A stretch of DNA of 46,552 nucleotides. Origin: CAZLLE01 sp964560425 (GTDB taxonomy: Bacteria; Campylobacterota; Campylobacteria; Campylobacterales; QNZT01). Each line of letters starts with the position of its first letter. The first letter of the stretch is position 1. The notes beneath the pieces are model-generated. The model did not search any database and was not told the DNA's origin. It saw nothing but the letters and a program-made list of their open reading frames with translations. This document shows positions 8,044-16,699 of this stretch, in pieces. The stretch is from the NCBI GenBank assembly GCA_964560425.1, contig CAZLLE010000069.1, positions 1 to 46,552 on the forward strand, in the 5' to 3' direction. The position numbers and the translations under genes are program-made.

Positions 8044-8790
8044 ATGCCAAAATATATATTATTTGATACAGAGACTACAGGAAATAGCCAAGAAGATAGA
8101 ATTATTCAAGTTGGTGCAATTATACTATCCAATTCAGGAATAGATGCCCATTATGATGAGTTATGTAGTAGTGATATAGATATCAAAATTGAAGCTATGG
8201 AAGTTCATGGTATAGTTCCTGAAGATATTCTCAACAAACCAAAATTTATAGAAACCTCTTTTTATCAAGAGTTAAATAGATTAAATATATCAGAAAATTA
8301 TCTAATAGCCCATAATATTAAATTTGATCTTGGAATGTTAGAAAAAGAGGGGTTTGAAAATCATCTAACTCTTATAGATACCCTAAGATGTTCAAAACAT
8401 CTCTACCCTGAGTCACCTTTTCATAGATTGCAATATTTTAGATATAGTTTAGAGTTGTACAAAGAGGAAAAAGCCAAAGCTCAAAAGTTAGCAATAGAGA
8501 TTAAGCCTCATGATGCTTTGAGTGATGTGATTATTATGCAACTTTTTATCTCTCATCTTGTCAAGAAAGTAAAAGAGAAATTTCCAGATAAAAATCCAAT
8601 GAAACAATTAGCTTATCTTACACAAACCCCCGTAATGTTAGAGACATTTAGGTTTGGTAAATATAAAGATCAAAAAATTGCCAAAATTGTAAATCAAGAT
8701 AAGGGATATATTAGCTGGATGCTTAAAAATATGGAGATGGATGAGGATCTCAAGTATACACTTGACACCCTCATGGGTAAATTACTTTAG
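8044..8790 (+). CDS. DnaQ-fold 3'-5' exonuclease with an ExoX-like C-terminal domain
   Basis: A 248-residue DEDDh exonuclease. Exo I is FDTETTG (Asp and Glu at residues 8 and 10), Exo II is HNIKFDLGML, and Exo III is HDALSDV with the catalytic His and Asp. A C-terminal segment, FRFGKYKDQKIAKIV then GYISWMLKN, matches the small domain found at the end of exodeoxyribonuclease X-like proteins. The likely role is DNA repair or nucleotide turnover, acting on single-stranded 3' ends; the exact substrate is not shown. The ribosome site is inside the preceding hairpin. Confidence 0.85.
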   Translation: MPKYILFDTETTGNSQEDRIIQVGAIILSNSGIDAHYDELCSSDIDIKIEAMEVHGIVPEDILNKPKFIETSFYQELNRLNISENYLIAHNIKFDLGMLEKEGFENHLTLIDTLRCSKHLYPESPFHRLQYFRYSLELYKEEKAKAQKLAIEIKPHDALSDVIIMQLFISHLVKKVKEKFPDKNPMKQLAYLTQTPVMLETFRFGKYKDQKIAKIVNQDKGYISWMLKNMEMDEDLKYTLDTLMGKLL

Positions 8791-9353
8791 ATTGATTCTA
8801 ACTGTCTATTAAATGCTCTAAGATGATTTTCGCTACCTCTTAAAAGTCTATCATAAACTCTTAAAATATCATCTGGTGCATCAATCATACGATCTTTCAA
8901 ATCTTGAATATCCATCTCTTCAATAGCAACACCTACCTCAAAGGCATCTTTTAGTGAAAGTTCACCCTTTTGAGCTAGTTTATCATATTCCTCTTGTAGA
9001 TGAATATTCTCAAATACACCCACCTCATCAGAGAGCATAGGTACTTCAATGCCATATTTAATTAATAGTCCCTCTATTGATGACATATGTTTGACTTCTG
9101 CTCTTTGGATATTATTAAATGTATTGACATCCCAAATATCACCAAGAACAGTATAGGCATCTCTAGCTACCTTCTCTTCTTCATACATAAAAATAAGGGC
9201 ATCAACTTGATCTTGTGTTAATGTGTTGATTTGAGTTACACTACTGGTACTATTTTCAACACTATTCTACCCACCACCATGACCACCTCTAGCTATTGCT
9301 ACACTACTCAATAAACCTAAACTTAATACTATTGAAATTAAACCTTTTCTCAT
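8787..9353 (-). pseudogene. DUF2202 (ferritin-like) secreted protein interrupted by an in-frame amber codon
   Basis: Read from ATG 9353, the frame gives a signal peptide (MRKGLISIVLSLGLLSSVAI, then ARGGHGGG), a TAG at 9269-9267, and then continues in the same frame through NSVENSTSSVTQINTLTQDQ into the DUF2202 domain (EEEKVARDAYTVLGDIW, NIQRAEVKHMSSIEGLL, LRGSENHLRAFNRQLE). DUF2202 proteins are predicted ferritin-like helical bundles; Glu/His positions that could bind metal remain. The TAG at codon 29 separates the export signal from the domain. An internal ATG at 9188 could make a 133-residue cytoplasmic fragment, but no good ribosome site precedes it. A recent nonsense mutation or a sequencing error are the main explanations. 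The 3' end overlaps the exonuclease stop by 4 bases. Confidence 0.8.
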
Positions 9354-9429
9354 AACTAAAATCCTTTAATTTTTTTTTGCGACATTGGAAGTATAAAAGA
9401 TTTTTGTTACTTAACTGTTACCTTTGACT

Positions 9430-10791
9430 CTAAACCCGCCAGACTCTAAAAGATCTTTTTTTGATCTTTCCTCTGTCTAACCCTTCTAAAGCTCTATTAA
9501 AAGATTTTCGCTCAATAGCAACATAAGCGAAAAAGTCAAAAATATTGATTTTACCAATTACTTTAGCATCAAGTCCGATATCACCAGTCAAAGCACCCAA
9601 AATATCACCAGCACGAAGTTTATTTTTTTTGCCTCCATGAATACATAATGTTGCCATAGGTGCTTTAATAACTACATCTTTTTCATCTTTTAATTTATCT
9701 AAACTTTGCCAATTTGGATTCTCTTGTAGTTTAGCCACCTTATCATACTCTCTATCACTAATCAATGAGAGAGCCACTCCCTCTTCACCTGCTCTTCCTG
9801 TACGACCTATTCTATGTATATAGTTTTCACTCTCTCTTGGAAGATCATAATTAATCACCATATCAACACCTTTGATATCTAATCCTCTAGCCGCTACATC
9901 TGTAGCTACAAGAATTGCACAGCTTCTATTTTCAAACTGTAAAAGTGTCTCATTTCTATCAACTTGTTCAAGATCGCCATGAAGATCAAGAGCATCAAAT
10001 CCATCATCTTGTAAATTACGAGTTACCTCTGTAACATCTACTTTTGTATTGCAAAAGATTAAAACAGAGTTAGGTTTATAGTGTTGGAGTAGTTTAATAA
10101 GGGCATCAAGTTTTTTACGATAATCAACTTCATAAAATATTTGAGAGATAATAGCCTTATCATGAAGAGCTTCTACTTTTACATGTTGGGGATTATTCAT
10201 AAATGTTTTACTTAGTATCTCAATATTTTCAGGAAATGTAGCAGAAAAGAGCATTGTTTGCCTCTTTTTTGGTGCATTTGATAAGATCTTTTCAATACTT
10301 TCATAAAAGCCCATATCCAACATTCTATCAGCCTCATCTAGTACAACTGTTTTTATAAAATCAAGTTTTAGAGTCTGTTTGGATAGATGATCTTGTATTC
10401 TTCCGGGTGTTCCTACAATTACATTGGCTCCATGAGAGAGTGAATTGATTTGATGACGCATAGGCATACCACCAGCAAGAGTTAAAATTTTGATATTGTG
10501 TTTGAATCTTGCCAATTTTCTAAGCTCTTTGGCTACTTGATCTGCAAGTTCCCTTGTAGGAGTTAACACTATAGCTTGTGGGTGAAAACGCTTAAGATCA
10601 AGTTTGAGAAGTAGAGGAATACCAAAAGCTACGGTTTTCCCACTTCCTGTTTTTGCTTGAGCAATTAAATCTTTTCCCTTTAAAAGATATGGCAAAGCCT
10701 CTTTTTGGATATCTGTAGGTTTTTTATAACCTAATTGATCCAAAACTTTTATAAACTCTCCATCTAAAGATAGAGATTCAAAATTATTCAT
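9430..10791 (-). CDS. dbpA: ATP-dependent DEAD-box RNA helicase DbpA
   Basis: A 453-residue helicase with a Q motif (YKKPTDIQKEALP), motif I AKTGSGKT, motif II DEAD, motif III SAT and motif VI HRIGRTGRAG. The C-terminal domain (from about 378, TLCIHGGKKNKLRAGDILGA then LTGDIGLDAKVIGKINIFD) is the DbpA RNA-binding domain, which in E. coli targets hairpin 92 of 23S rRNA during 50S assembly. The length is typical of DbpA. It is divergent from the small membrane protein at 10872. Another DEAD-box helicase with a DbpA-type RBD is the only real alternative. Confidence 0.92.
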   Translation of the reverse strand: MNNFESLSLDGEFIKVLDQLGYKKPTDIQKEALPYLLKGKDLIAQAKTGSGKTVAFGIPLLLKLDLKRFHPQAIVLTPTRELADQVAKELRKLARFKHNIKILTLAGGMPMRHQINSLSHGANVIVGTPGRIQDHLSKQTLKLDFIKTVVLDEADRMLDMGFYESIEKILSNAPKKRQTMLFSATFPENIEILSKTFMNNPQHVKVEALHDKAIISQIFYEVDYRKKLDALIKLLQHYKPNSVLIFCNTKVDVTEVTRNLQDDGFDALDLHGDLEQVDRNETLLQFENRSCAILVATDVAARGLDIKGVDMVINYDLPRESENYIHRIGRTGRAGEEGVALSLISDREYDKVAKLQENPNWQSLDKLKDEKDVVIKAPMATLCIHGGKKNKLRAGDILGALTGDIGLDAKVIGKINIFDFFAYVAIERKSFNRALEGLDRGKIKKRSFRVWRV

Positions 10792-10871
10792 ATTAATAGA
10801 CCTTTATTATTTTTAATATCATAACATATTTGCTATACTTCCTCTTAAAATTTAAAATAAGTGAGTAAATT

Positions 10872-11051
10872 ATGGATGTAAATAAAATTAGAAAAGCATG
10901 TCGTCCAATTAGGATTGTTGTAGGTTTAGGATTGATAGGTTATGGAGTGTATAGTGGAAATAGTTGGTTTTATTTAGGTGTTATCCCTCTTATTGCTGGA
11001 TTATCAAACTTCTGTCCTTTATGTATTATTACTAAAAAGTGTGATGTATAG
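10872..11051 (+). CDS. DUF2892-type small inner-membrane protein
   Basis: A 59-residue protein, MDVNKIRKACRPIRIVVGLG followed by GVYSGNSWFYLGVIPLIAGL and a C-terminal CPLCIITKKC. Two hydrophobic segments and the closing NFCPLCxxxxxC pattern match DUF2892/YgaP membrane domains, which often accompany rhodaneses or sulfur metabolism genes. Its stop is followed at once by a bidirectional hairpin terminator. Confidence 0.75.
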   Translation: MDVNKIRKACRPIRIVVGLGLIGYGVYSGNSWFYLGVIPLIAGLSNFCPLCIITKKCDV

Positions 11052-11055
11052 TCAT

Positions 11056-11081
11056 TTTTTGGGGTGTTAAAACCCCAAAAA
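11056..11081. terminator. Bidirectional intrinsic terminator
   Basis: TTTTTGGGG (11056-11064) pairs with CCCCAAAAA (11073-11081) around an 8-base loop. A T-run follows on the plus strand, and the A-run on the left arm gives a U-run when read leftward. It sits between two convergent genes (ends 11051 and 11084), so it can serve both. Confidence 0.8.
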
Positions 11082-11083
11082 TT

Positions 11084-11677
11084 TTAATTTTTCATTGAGT
11101 CATGAGCTACAGCTGGTTTTGAAGTCCAAACTTTAAATATATCACATGCCACTTTTGTACCCTCTCCATTTGCAATAGCAAACATTGTTTTGGCTCCACT
11201 AGCTAATCCTGCTACATATAATCCATCTGCTATTTTATTATTATCATTTTTGAGACATATCTTATTTGGTTTCATTACATCATTATGAGGTAAAACCTCA
11301 ATCAAATCGCACTCTATATCAAACTTGTGCATACCTGTAGCAATAACTACATTAGAAGTTTTATAACTATTCTTATCAGATACAACTATATAGCCATTAT
11401 CTATCTTCTCTATTTTTGTTACATTCTCTTTGATAATTTGGCAACTTTTATAATTTTCAAGCTGTTTTTTCATAGAAGATAAAAGCTCATCTCCTTTGAT
11501 ACCAAATGTTACACCTGCCAAATTATAAAACTTAGCTTTTAAAATATCACTATCCCCATTATCAATCATGAGATATTTTTTATCTTTTGCCCATTGAAAT
11601 TTATCTTCAACAGAAGATAAAGTCAAAGCACAACCATATCCAGCTGCACCTGCTCCAATAATTATTACATCATACAT
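11084..11677 (-). CDS. Short FAD-dependent oxidoreductase (thioredoxin-reductase-like fold)
   Basis: A 197-residue protein. The N-terminal dinucleotide site is YDVIIIGAGAAGYGCALTL, an ATG motif (NVVIATGMHKFD) precedes the FAD-domain closing strand, and the C-terminal signature is DGLYVAGLASGAKTMFAIANGEG with the Asp expected to bind the flavin ribityl. It is much shorter than thioredoxin reductase (about 310 residues): the NAD(P) domain and its CxxC are missing. The electron partner is unknown. It shares a terminator with the DUF2892 gene. Confidence 0.8.
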   Translation of the reverse strand: MYDVIIIGAGAAGYGCALTLSSVEDKFQWAKDKKYLMIDNGDSDILKAKFYNLAGVTFGIKGDELLSSMKKQLENYKSCQIIKENVTKIEKIDNGYIVVSDKNSYKTSNVVIATGMHKFDIECDLIEVLPHNDVMKPNKICLKNDNNKIADGLYVAGLASGAKTMFAIANGEGTKVACDIFKVWTSKPAVAHDSMKN

Positions 11678-11798
11678 TTATAAAAACCTTTTTTGCCTAT
11701 ATTTTACACAATAAAAGCATAATCTACTTAAAATTAATTTTAAAATGACGATGTTTTCAATAGTTACCTATATATACCATTTGGAGGTTTTTTAGAAC

Positions 11799-14018
11799 AT
11801 GATAAATAATTTAACTATTAAGCGAAAATTACAGATATTAAGTTTACTTGCATTAATAATGATGGCTGGTTTTGCGACTAACCTTTACACTGCATTTGAT
11901 GATTATTTTAATGCAAAAGATACGCAAAGGATAATGTTTCTAGCATCTAAAGTCAATAATGTTGTGCATGAGCTACAAAAAGAGAGAGGTTTATCTGCTG
12001 GTTTTATTAGTAGCAAGGGTAAAAAATTTATTGATAAAATACCAATACAAAGAGAGTTGAGTGATGAAAAAATTTCAATTTTGCAGAATTATTTATTAGA
12101 TAATCAAACTAATCTAACAAAACAGCTGAGCAAAATAGATTTTGAGTCTCTAAAAGATATTAGAAAAAAGGTTGATAACCTCTCTATCTCCACAAGAGAA
12201 CAAGTACTTTTTTATACAAATTTGAATAAAAAACTTATTGATATCATATCAAATTTCTCTACACTTCCAAAAAATATAGAGATTAGAAATCTTGCAAATG
12301 GTTTAACTCTATTTGTATCAGCAAAAGAGAGGGCAGGAATTGAGAGAGCGGTACTCTCTGGAGTATTTTCTAAAAATAGGTTTGAGGGGGATACTTACTC
12401 CCAATTTGTCTCTTTTGTATCTGTTCAAAAAGAGTTTTTAAACCTTTTTGAACAGACAGCAAATGATGATTTTAAAGCTCTCCTAAAAGATCTTAAGTCA
12501 GATTCATCATTTTTAGAGGTTGAGAGAATACGGAAAGTTGCATTTACAAAAAAAGATAATTTTGGTATAGATCCCCTCTATTGGTTTAGTACAATAACAG
12601 AAAAAATTAATAAACTAAAGAATATGGAAGATGATATTTTAAATATTATAGTTAATAAATCAATAGATAATTCATCTTCTGCTCTTTTTAAACTTATTGT
12701 TATTGCTGTGATACTATTTGTCTTAATCATTATAAATATGTTGCTTTCATATAGTATTAGAAACTCTATATCCTCCTCTATCAATAAATTTGAAAAGCTA
12801 ATAAAAAAGGTCAAAGATGGTGATCTATCTCATGTAGAGTTAAATGGATTTAATAATGATGAAATGGGAAATTTGGCAAAACTTTTAAATGAATTAGTAG
12901 GTACATTTTCTACACTAATAACGAGAATAAATAGCTCTGTACATAATGCCTCAAGAGGTGATTTTTCTCAAAAATTGAGTGCCGATGGACTACAAGGTGA
13001 TTTTGAAGAAGCCATTGATAAGGTTTCTAGAGGTATTGATGCAATGCAAGATGCACATGAAAAGCAGAAAATAATAACTTTTAGCTCTAAAGTAAGGAGT
13101 ATTGGAAATGTTGGAGATGGTCTATCTATGATTCAAAATGAGATTAATGGTGTAATTGAAGATCTTATAAATGTTCAAGTAACAACCGAAAAAACAAGTA
13201 CCCAATCAACAAAAAGTTTAAATACAATTGAAAAAATATTAGAAAAATTAAATGTAGTAGTTGATCATATCAATGATAATAATATTGCAATTGAATCACT
13301 AAACAAAAGAAATAGTGAGATAAGTTCTGTGTTATATCTAATCAAAGATATCGCAGAACAGACAAATCTATTGGCTCTAAACGCTGCAATAGAGGCAGCA
13401 AGAGCAGGAGAGCATGGCAAAGGGTTTGCTGTTGTTGCTGATGAGGTGAGACAACTAGCAGAGAGAACACAAAGAGCAACAGGAGAGATAGATATCTCTA
13501 TTGGCTCAATTAGACAAGAGACTGATGCTATTATGGAAAAATCTTTGGTCATGACTCAAATTGCACAAGAGTCTTCTCTCTCTGTTGAAGAGTTTAAAAA
13601 TACTATGATAGAACTAGATAGCGATGCAAAAAATATGTCTGATCTTATTTATGATATGGAAAATCAAGTTTTTGTTGTTTTAGCAAAGATAGATCATATT
13701 ATTTTTAAAGCAAATGCATATCGAGATATTATAGCAGGAGAGAAAATGAGTGATTTCTCGACTCATTCAAATTGTAGATTAGCATCTTGGTATAAATCTA
13801 CAGGAAAAGAGAGGTTTGGAACAATTTCAAGCTATAAAGCACTAGCTTCTCCTCATAAAATAGTACATGACATGGTTCATAATAATTTAAAAAGTATTGA
13901 TACTAGAATAGAAAATCAAGATGAAATAGTCAAAAATTTTGAAAATATGGAGAGTGCTAGTGATTCTCTATTTATAGCTCTTGATGATATGATTAAAGAA
14001 TCAAAGCAATCTCAATAA
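11799..14018 (+). CDS. Methyl-accepting chemotaxis protein, NIT-HAMP-MCP-CZB (paralogue of the one at 1991)
   Basis: A 739-residue chemoreceptor with the same architecture as the receptor at 1991-4249: TM1 (about 10-28), NIT domain (LQKERGLSAGFISSKGKKF), TM2 (about 290-315), HAMP regions, the signalling tip (IAEQTNLLALNAAIEAARAG) and a C-terminal CZB domain (DHIIFKA, CRLASWYKSTGKERFG, SPHKIVHDM). Compared with its paralogue, the CZB motif is closer to the PHxxVH consensus, and CRLG has become CRLA. TTGGAGG precedes the ATG. The two genes point in opposite directions about 7.5 kb apart, so they are an old dispersed duplication rather than a tandem one. Confidence 0.93.
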   Translation: MINNLTIKRKLQILSLLALIMMAGFATNLYTAFDDYFNAKDTQRIMFLASKVNNVVHELQKERGLSAGFISSKGKKFIDKIPIQRELSDEKISILQNYLLDNQTNLTKQLSKIDFESLKDIRKKVDNLSISTREQVLFYTNLNKKLIDIISNFSTLPKNIEIRNLANGLTLFVSAKERAGIERAVLSGVFSKNRFEGDTYSQFVSFVSVQKEFLNLFEQTANDDFKALLKDLKSDSSFLEVERIRKVAFTKKDNFGIDPLYWFSTITEKINKLKNMEDDILNIIVNKSIDNSSSALFKLIVIAVILFVLIIINMLLSYSIRNSISSSINKFEKLIKKVKDGDLSHVELNGFNNDEMGNLAKLLNELVGTFSTLITRINSSVHNASRGDFSQKLSADGLQGDFEEAIDKVSRGIDAMQDAHEKQKIITFSSKVRSIGNVGDGLSMIQNEINGVIEDLINVQVTTEKTSTQSTKSLNTIEKILEKLNVVVDHINDNNIAIESLNKRNSEISSVLYLIKDIAEQTNLLALNAAIEAARAGEHGKGFAVVADEVRQLAERTQRATGEIDISIGSIRQETDAIMEKSLVMTQIAQESSLSVEEFKNTMIELDSDAKNMSDLIYDMENQVFVVLAKIDHIIFKANAYRDIIAGEKMSDFSTHSNCRLASWYKSTGKERFGTISSYKALASPHKIVHDMVHNNLKSIDTRIENQDEIVKNFENMESASDSLFIALDDMIKESKQSQ

Positions 14019-14026
14019 TGACTTAA

Positions 14027-14470
14027 CTATCTAATTTCTGTAACTTTTCCATTGGTGATAAAGACAGTAACTCTCTCTCCCCCTTGAAATTTATGGGGAT
14101 TGTTACTATTTATTGCCAATACTGTTGTAATAACTTTGCCGCTATCAAACTCTATAGTAATTCTTTGAGCTTCTCTGACATCAGCATCAGCCCCTGCAAT
14201 ACTACCAGCTATACTTCCACCCATTGTAGCTAAATCTCTTCCTGCTCCATCACCAAATTGATAACCTACAACACCACCCATAATAGTCCCCAAAAATGAT
14301 GTCCATGTGCCATCTCCTTTGATATTTACAGGCTCTACTCTTTTTATTACTCCAGAGTAAGATTCACTAATACTCCCTTCTCTTGCTTGTGGCAATGCTT
14401 TTTGAGAACATCCAACAGAAGATATTAAAATTCCCATACCAATTAAAAAACTTATAACTATTTTTTTCAT
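14027..14470 (-). CDS. Glycine-zipper outer-membrane lipoprotein (SlyB/Pcp-like)
   Basis: A 147-residue lipoprotein: signal sequence MKKIVISFLIGMGILISSVG, then the lipobox Cys (SVGC). The middle has a glycine-zipper pair of helices (FLGTIMGGVVGYQFGDGAG, MGGSIAGSIAGADADV), as in SlyB/PcP proteins, followed by a beta-rich C-terminal segment (ITIEFDSGKVITTVLAI). It is probably anchored in the outer membrane. Its ATG overlaps the stop of the dehydrogenase gene by 4 bases, so the two are translationally coupled. Confidence 0.85.
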   Translation of the reverse strand: MKKIVISFLIGMGILISSVGCSQKALPQAREGSISESYSGVIKRVEPVNIKGDGTWTSFLGTIMGGVVGYQFGDGAGRDLATMGGSIAGSIAGADADVREAQRITIEFDSGKVITTVLAINSNNPHKFQGGERVTVFITNGKVTEIR

Positions 14471-15393
14471 ACTTCTTCTCCTATAAAATTATTTATATTT
14501 TTACAAATTCCCTCAACTAATTTGACTCTTGAATCATAACTAGCCCATGCAATATGGGGAGTAATCAAAAGACGATCCCTATTTTTCACCCATCTAAAAG
14601 GTGAATCTTTAGCCATAGGCTCTCTTTCTAATACATCTAAACCAACAGATATATCACTCTCATCAATATAAGAGGCAAGAGCTTTCTCATTTATTATACC
14701 ACCTCTTCCTAGATTTAAAATAATGGCTTTTGACTTTAATAGTTTTAGATTAGTTTTGTTTAATAAGTCTTTTGTTGAATCATTTAAAGGGGCATGAATA
14801 GAGATAATATCTGAAGTTTGAAGTAGATTCTCTAGTGAACTTCTTTGAAAAGTGTTATCTCTATTTACTCCACTTGTAGAGTAATAGATCATATTTGCTC
14901 CAAATGCTTTGGCAACTTTAGCGACCTCTTTTCCAATACTACCAAGTCCAATAACTCCCCAAGTTTTACCAGCAATATCAAAATATGGCTGTTGTAAATT
15001 TGTAAAAATTTCACTCTTTAGCCAACCATCACCTTTTGTAAAATCATCATAATATCTCATCTTCCCAATTAGATATAGAGCTATAGAAAAGGTAGTTTGA
15101 ACAACAGAAGGAGTTGAATATCCAGCTACATTTTTGACCTCAATTGCCTTCTCTTTTGCATATTCTAAATCAATGTTATTCATGCCTGTTGCGGCTACAC
15201 AGATTAATTTGATATTACTATTTTCCATGATGTCTCTATCAATAACTACTTTATTAGTTATAACGATATCTGCATCTTTAACTCTACTGAGTGTTTGATC
15301 CTTTGATGTTGTCGCATAATAGGTTAATTCACCTAAACTACTAAGATCAATATCATCACCTAAAGTTGCTCCATCTAATAAAACTATTTTCAT
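14467..15393 (-). CDS. D-2-hydroxyacid dehydrogenase (hydroxypyruvate/glycerate dehydrogenase type)
   Basis: A 308-residue NAD-dependent dehydrogenase. The Rossmann motif is WGVIGLGSIGKEVAKVAKAF. The catalytic Arg lies before the Rossmann-fold C-terminal half, the Glu is in DVLEREPM and the His in ITPHIAWASYDSR. LNLGRGGIINEKAL is the family signature. Substrate preference (glyoxylate, hydroxypyruvate or another 2-oxoacid) cannot be read from sequence. An extended -10 (TGGTATAAT on the minus strand, hexamer 15411-15416) and AAAAGGG precede the ATG. It is coupled to the lipoprotein gene. Confidence 0.88.
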   Translation of the reverse strand: MKIVLLDGATLGDDIDLSSLGELTYYATTSKDQTLSRVKDADIVITNKVVIDRDIMENSNIKLICVAATGMNNIDLEYAKEKAIEVKNVAGYSTPSVVQTTFSIALYLIGKMRYYDDFTKGDGWLKSEIFTNLQQPYFDIAGKTWGVIGLGSIGKEVAKVAKAFGANMIYYSTSGVNRDNTFQRSSLENLLQTSDIISIHAPLNDSTKDLLNKTNLKLLKSKAIILNLGRGGIINEKALASYIDESDISVGLDVLEREPMAKDSPFRWVKNRDRLLITPHIAWASYDSRVKLVEGICKNINNFIGEEV

Positions 15394-15410
15394 ATCATCC
15401 CTTTTTAGAT

Positions 15411-15416
15411 ATTATA
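15411..15416 (-). promoter_or_regulatory. Extended -10 of the dehydrogenase-lipoprotein operon, in a 28-base divergent gap
   Basis: On the minus strand TGGTATAAT is a consensus extended -10, 18 bases from the start codon at 15393. The same bases read TATTAT on the plus strand, 6 bases before the divergent start at 15422. Confidence 0.55.
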
Positions 15417-15421
15417 CCAAC

Positions 15422-16699
15422 ATGGCAATAAATCAAGAAAAATTTACAAAAGATATTCAGCACACATACTTTAATAAACTTCCAATCAATATACAGAAGT
15501 TTTTGCAAGAGAAGTATCACCTTCATAGATTTTCACAACAAGATATAAGACAACTTATTGAAATTTCAGTAGATTTAGAGATGTGGAAAAGCAAAACTTT
15601 GGAAGAGATTTGGAATAAAGATCTATCTTCAAAATATAGTGGAAAAAAATTAAAACAAGAGATCATAAAAGATATAAAAACTTTTTATGATAATTTACGA
15701 AATAGTCCAACCTCTTATAGCAAAGAGCAAAAGCAGAAGATAAAGGCACCAAAAATTAGATTACAAGAGGAGGAGCGAAAAGATTTAGGTTTTGGATTAT
15801 GCCCTGTAGCATCACCCAAAACTAGATGCTGTAATCTTCTTACTTTGGATGCGGTGGAGAGTTGTGGATATGATTGTAGTTACTGTTCTATTCAATCTTT
15901 TTATGGAGATGGAAAGATCACCTTTGATACTACCCTCAAAGATAAACTAAAAAATATTGTATTAAATGAAGATGAGTTTTATCATATAGGCACAGGACAA
16001 GCGAGTGATTCACTTATGTGGGGTAATCGTTTTGGAGTATTAGATCATTTGGTAGAGTTTGCACAAAAAAATCCAAATGTTATGTTGGAGTTCAAAACCA
16101 AATCAGATAATATCTCATGCTTTTTAGATAAAGATCTACCCAAAAACCTTCTTTTTACTTGGTCTTTAAATCCTCAAACTATTATCGACAATGAAGAGCA
16201 TCTAACAGCATCGCTAGATGAGAGATTAAATGCTGCCAAAAAACTACATGACAGAGGTTATTTAGTAGGTTTTCATTTTCACCCAATGATATATTTTGAG
16301 GGATGGAGAGATGAATATGGATATATTTTTCAAAGATTAATAAGAGATTTTGATCCACAAAAAGTAGCTCTTATATCTCTAGGAACACTCACTTTTATCA
16401 AGCCTGTAATTAAGCAGATAAGAGAGAGAGATTTTAAATCCAAAATTTTGCAAATCCCAATGATAAATGCAAGTGGTAAATTATCATATCCTCTTGAGAT
16501 AAAAAGAGAGATGTTTAAATTTGCTTATGATTCTCTCTCTTTGTGGCACAATAGAGTATATTTCTATATGTGCATGGAGGATCAATCCTTGTGGAAAGAT
16601 GTATTTGGTTATGAGTACCCTACCAATGAGAGTTTCGAGATGGATATGAAGCTAAATTATATTAATAAGATAGAGAGTCTGAATAAATATAAGGAGTAG
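15422..16699 (+). CDS. Radical SAM protein of the spore photoproduct lyase-like family
   Basis: A 425-residue protein. The radical SAM cluster motif CxxxCxxC is in ESCGYDCSYCSIQSFYGDG (about residues 144-162). It is preceded by LCPVASPKTRCCNLLTLDAV and followed by HIGTGQASDSLMWGNRFG, both typical of SPL-like radical SAM proteins. True SPL repairs the spore photoproduct with an extra Cys; whether this relative acts on DNA is unknown, as the organism should not form spores. No Shine-Dalgarno sequence is visible before the ATG. The gene overlaps the convergent hydrolase gene by 38 bases. Confidence 0.8.
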   Translation: MAINQEKFTKDIQHTYFNKLPINIQKFLQEKYHLHRFSQQDIRQLIEISVDLEMWKSKTLEEIWNKDLSSKYSGKKLKQEIIKDIKTFYDNLRNSPTSYSKEQKQKIKAPKIRLQEEERKDLGFGLCPVASPKTRCCNLLTLDAVESCGYDCSYCSIQSFYGDGKITFDTTLKDKLKNIVLNEDEFYHIGTGQASDSLMWGNRFGVLDHLVEFAQKNPNVMLEFKTKSDNISCFLDKDLPKNLLFTWSLNPQTIIDNEEHLTASLDERLNAAKKLHDRGYLVGFHFHPMIYFEGWRDEYGYIFQRLIRDFDPQKVALISLGTLTFIKPVIKQIRERDFKSKILQIPMINASGKLSYPLEIKREMFKFAYDSLSLWHNRVYFYMCMEDQSLWKDVFGYEYPTNESFEMDMKLNYINKIESLNKYKE

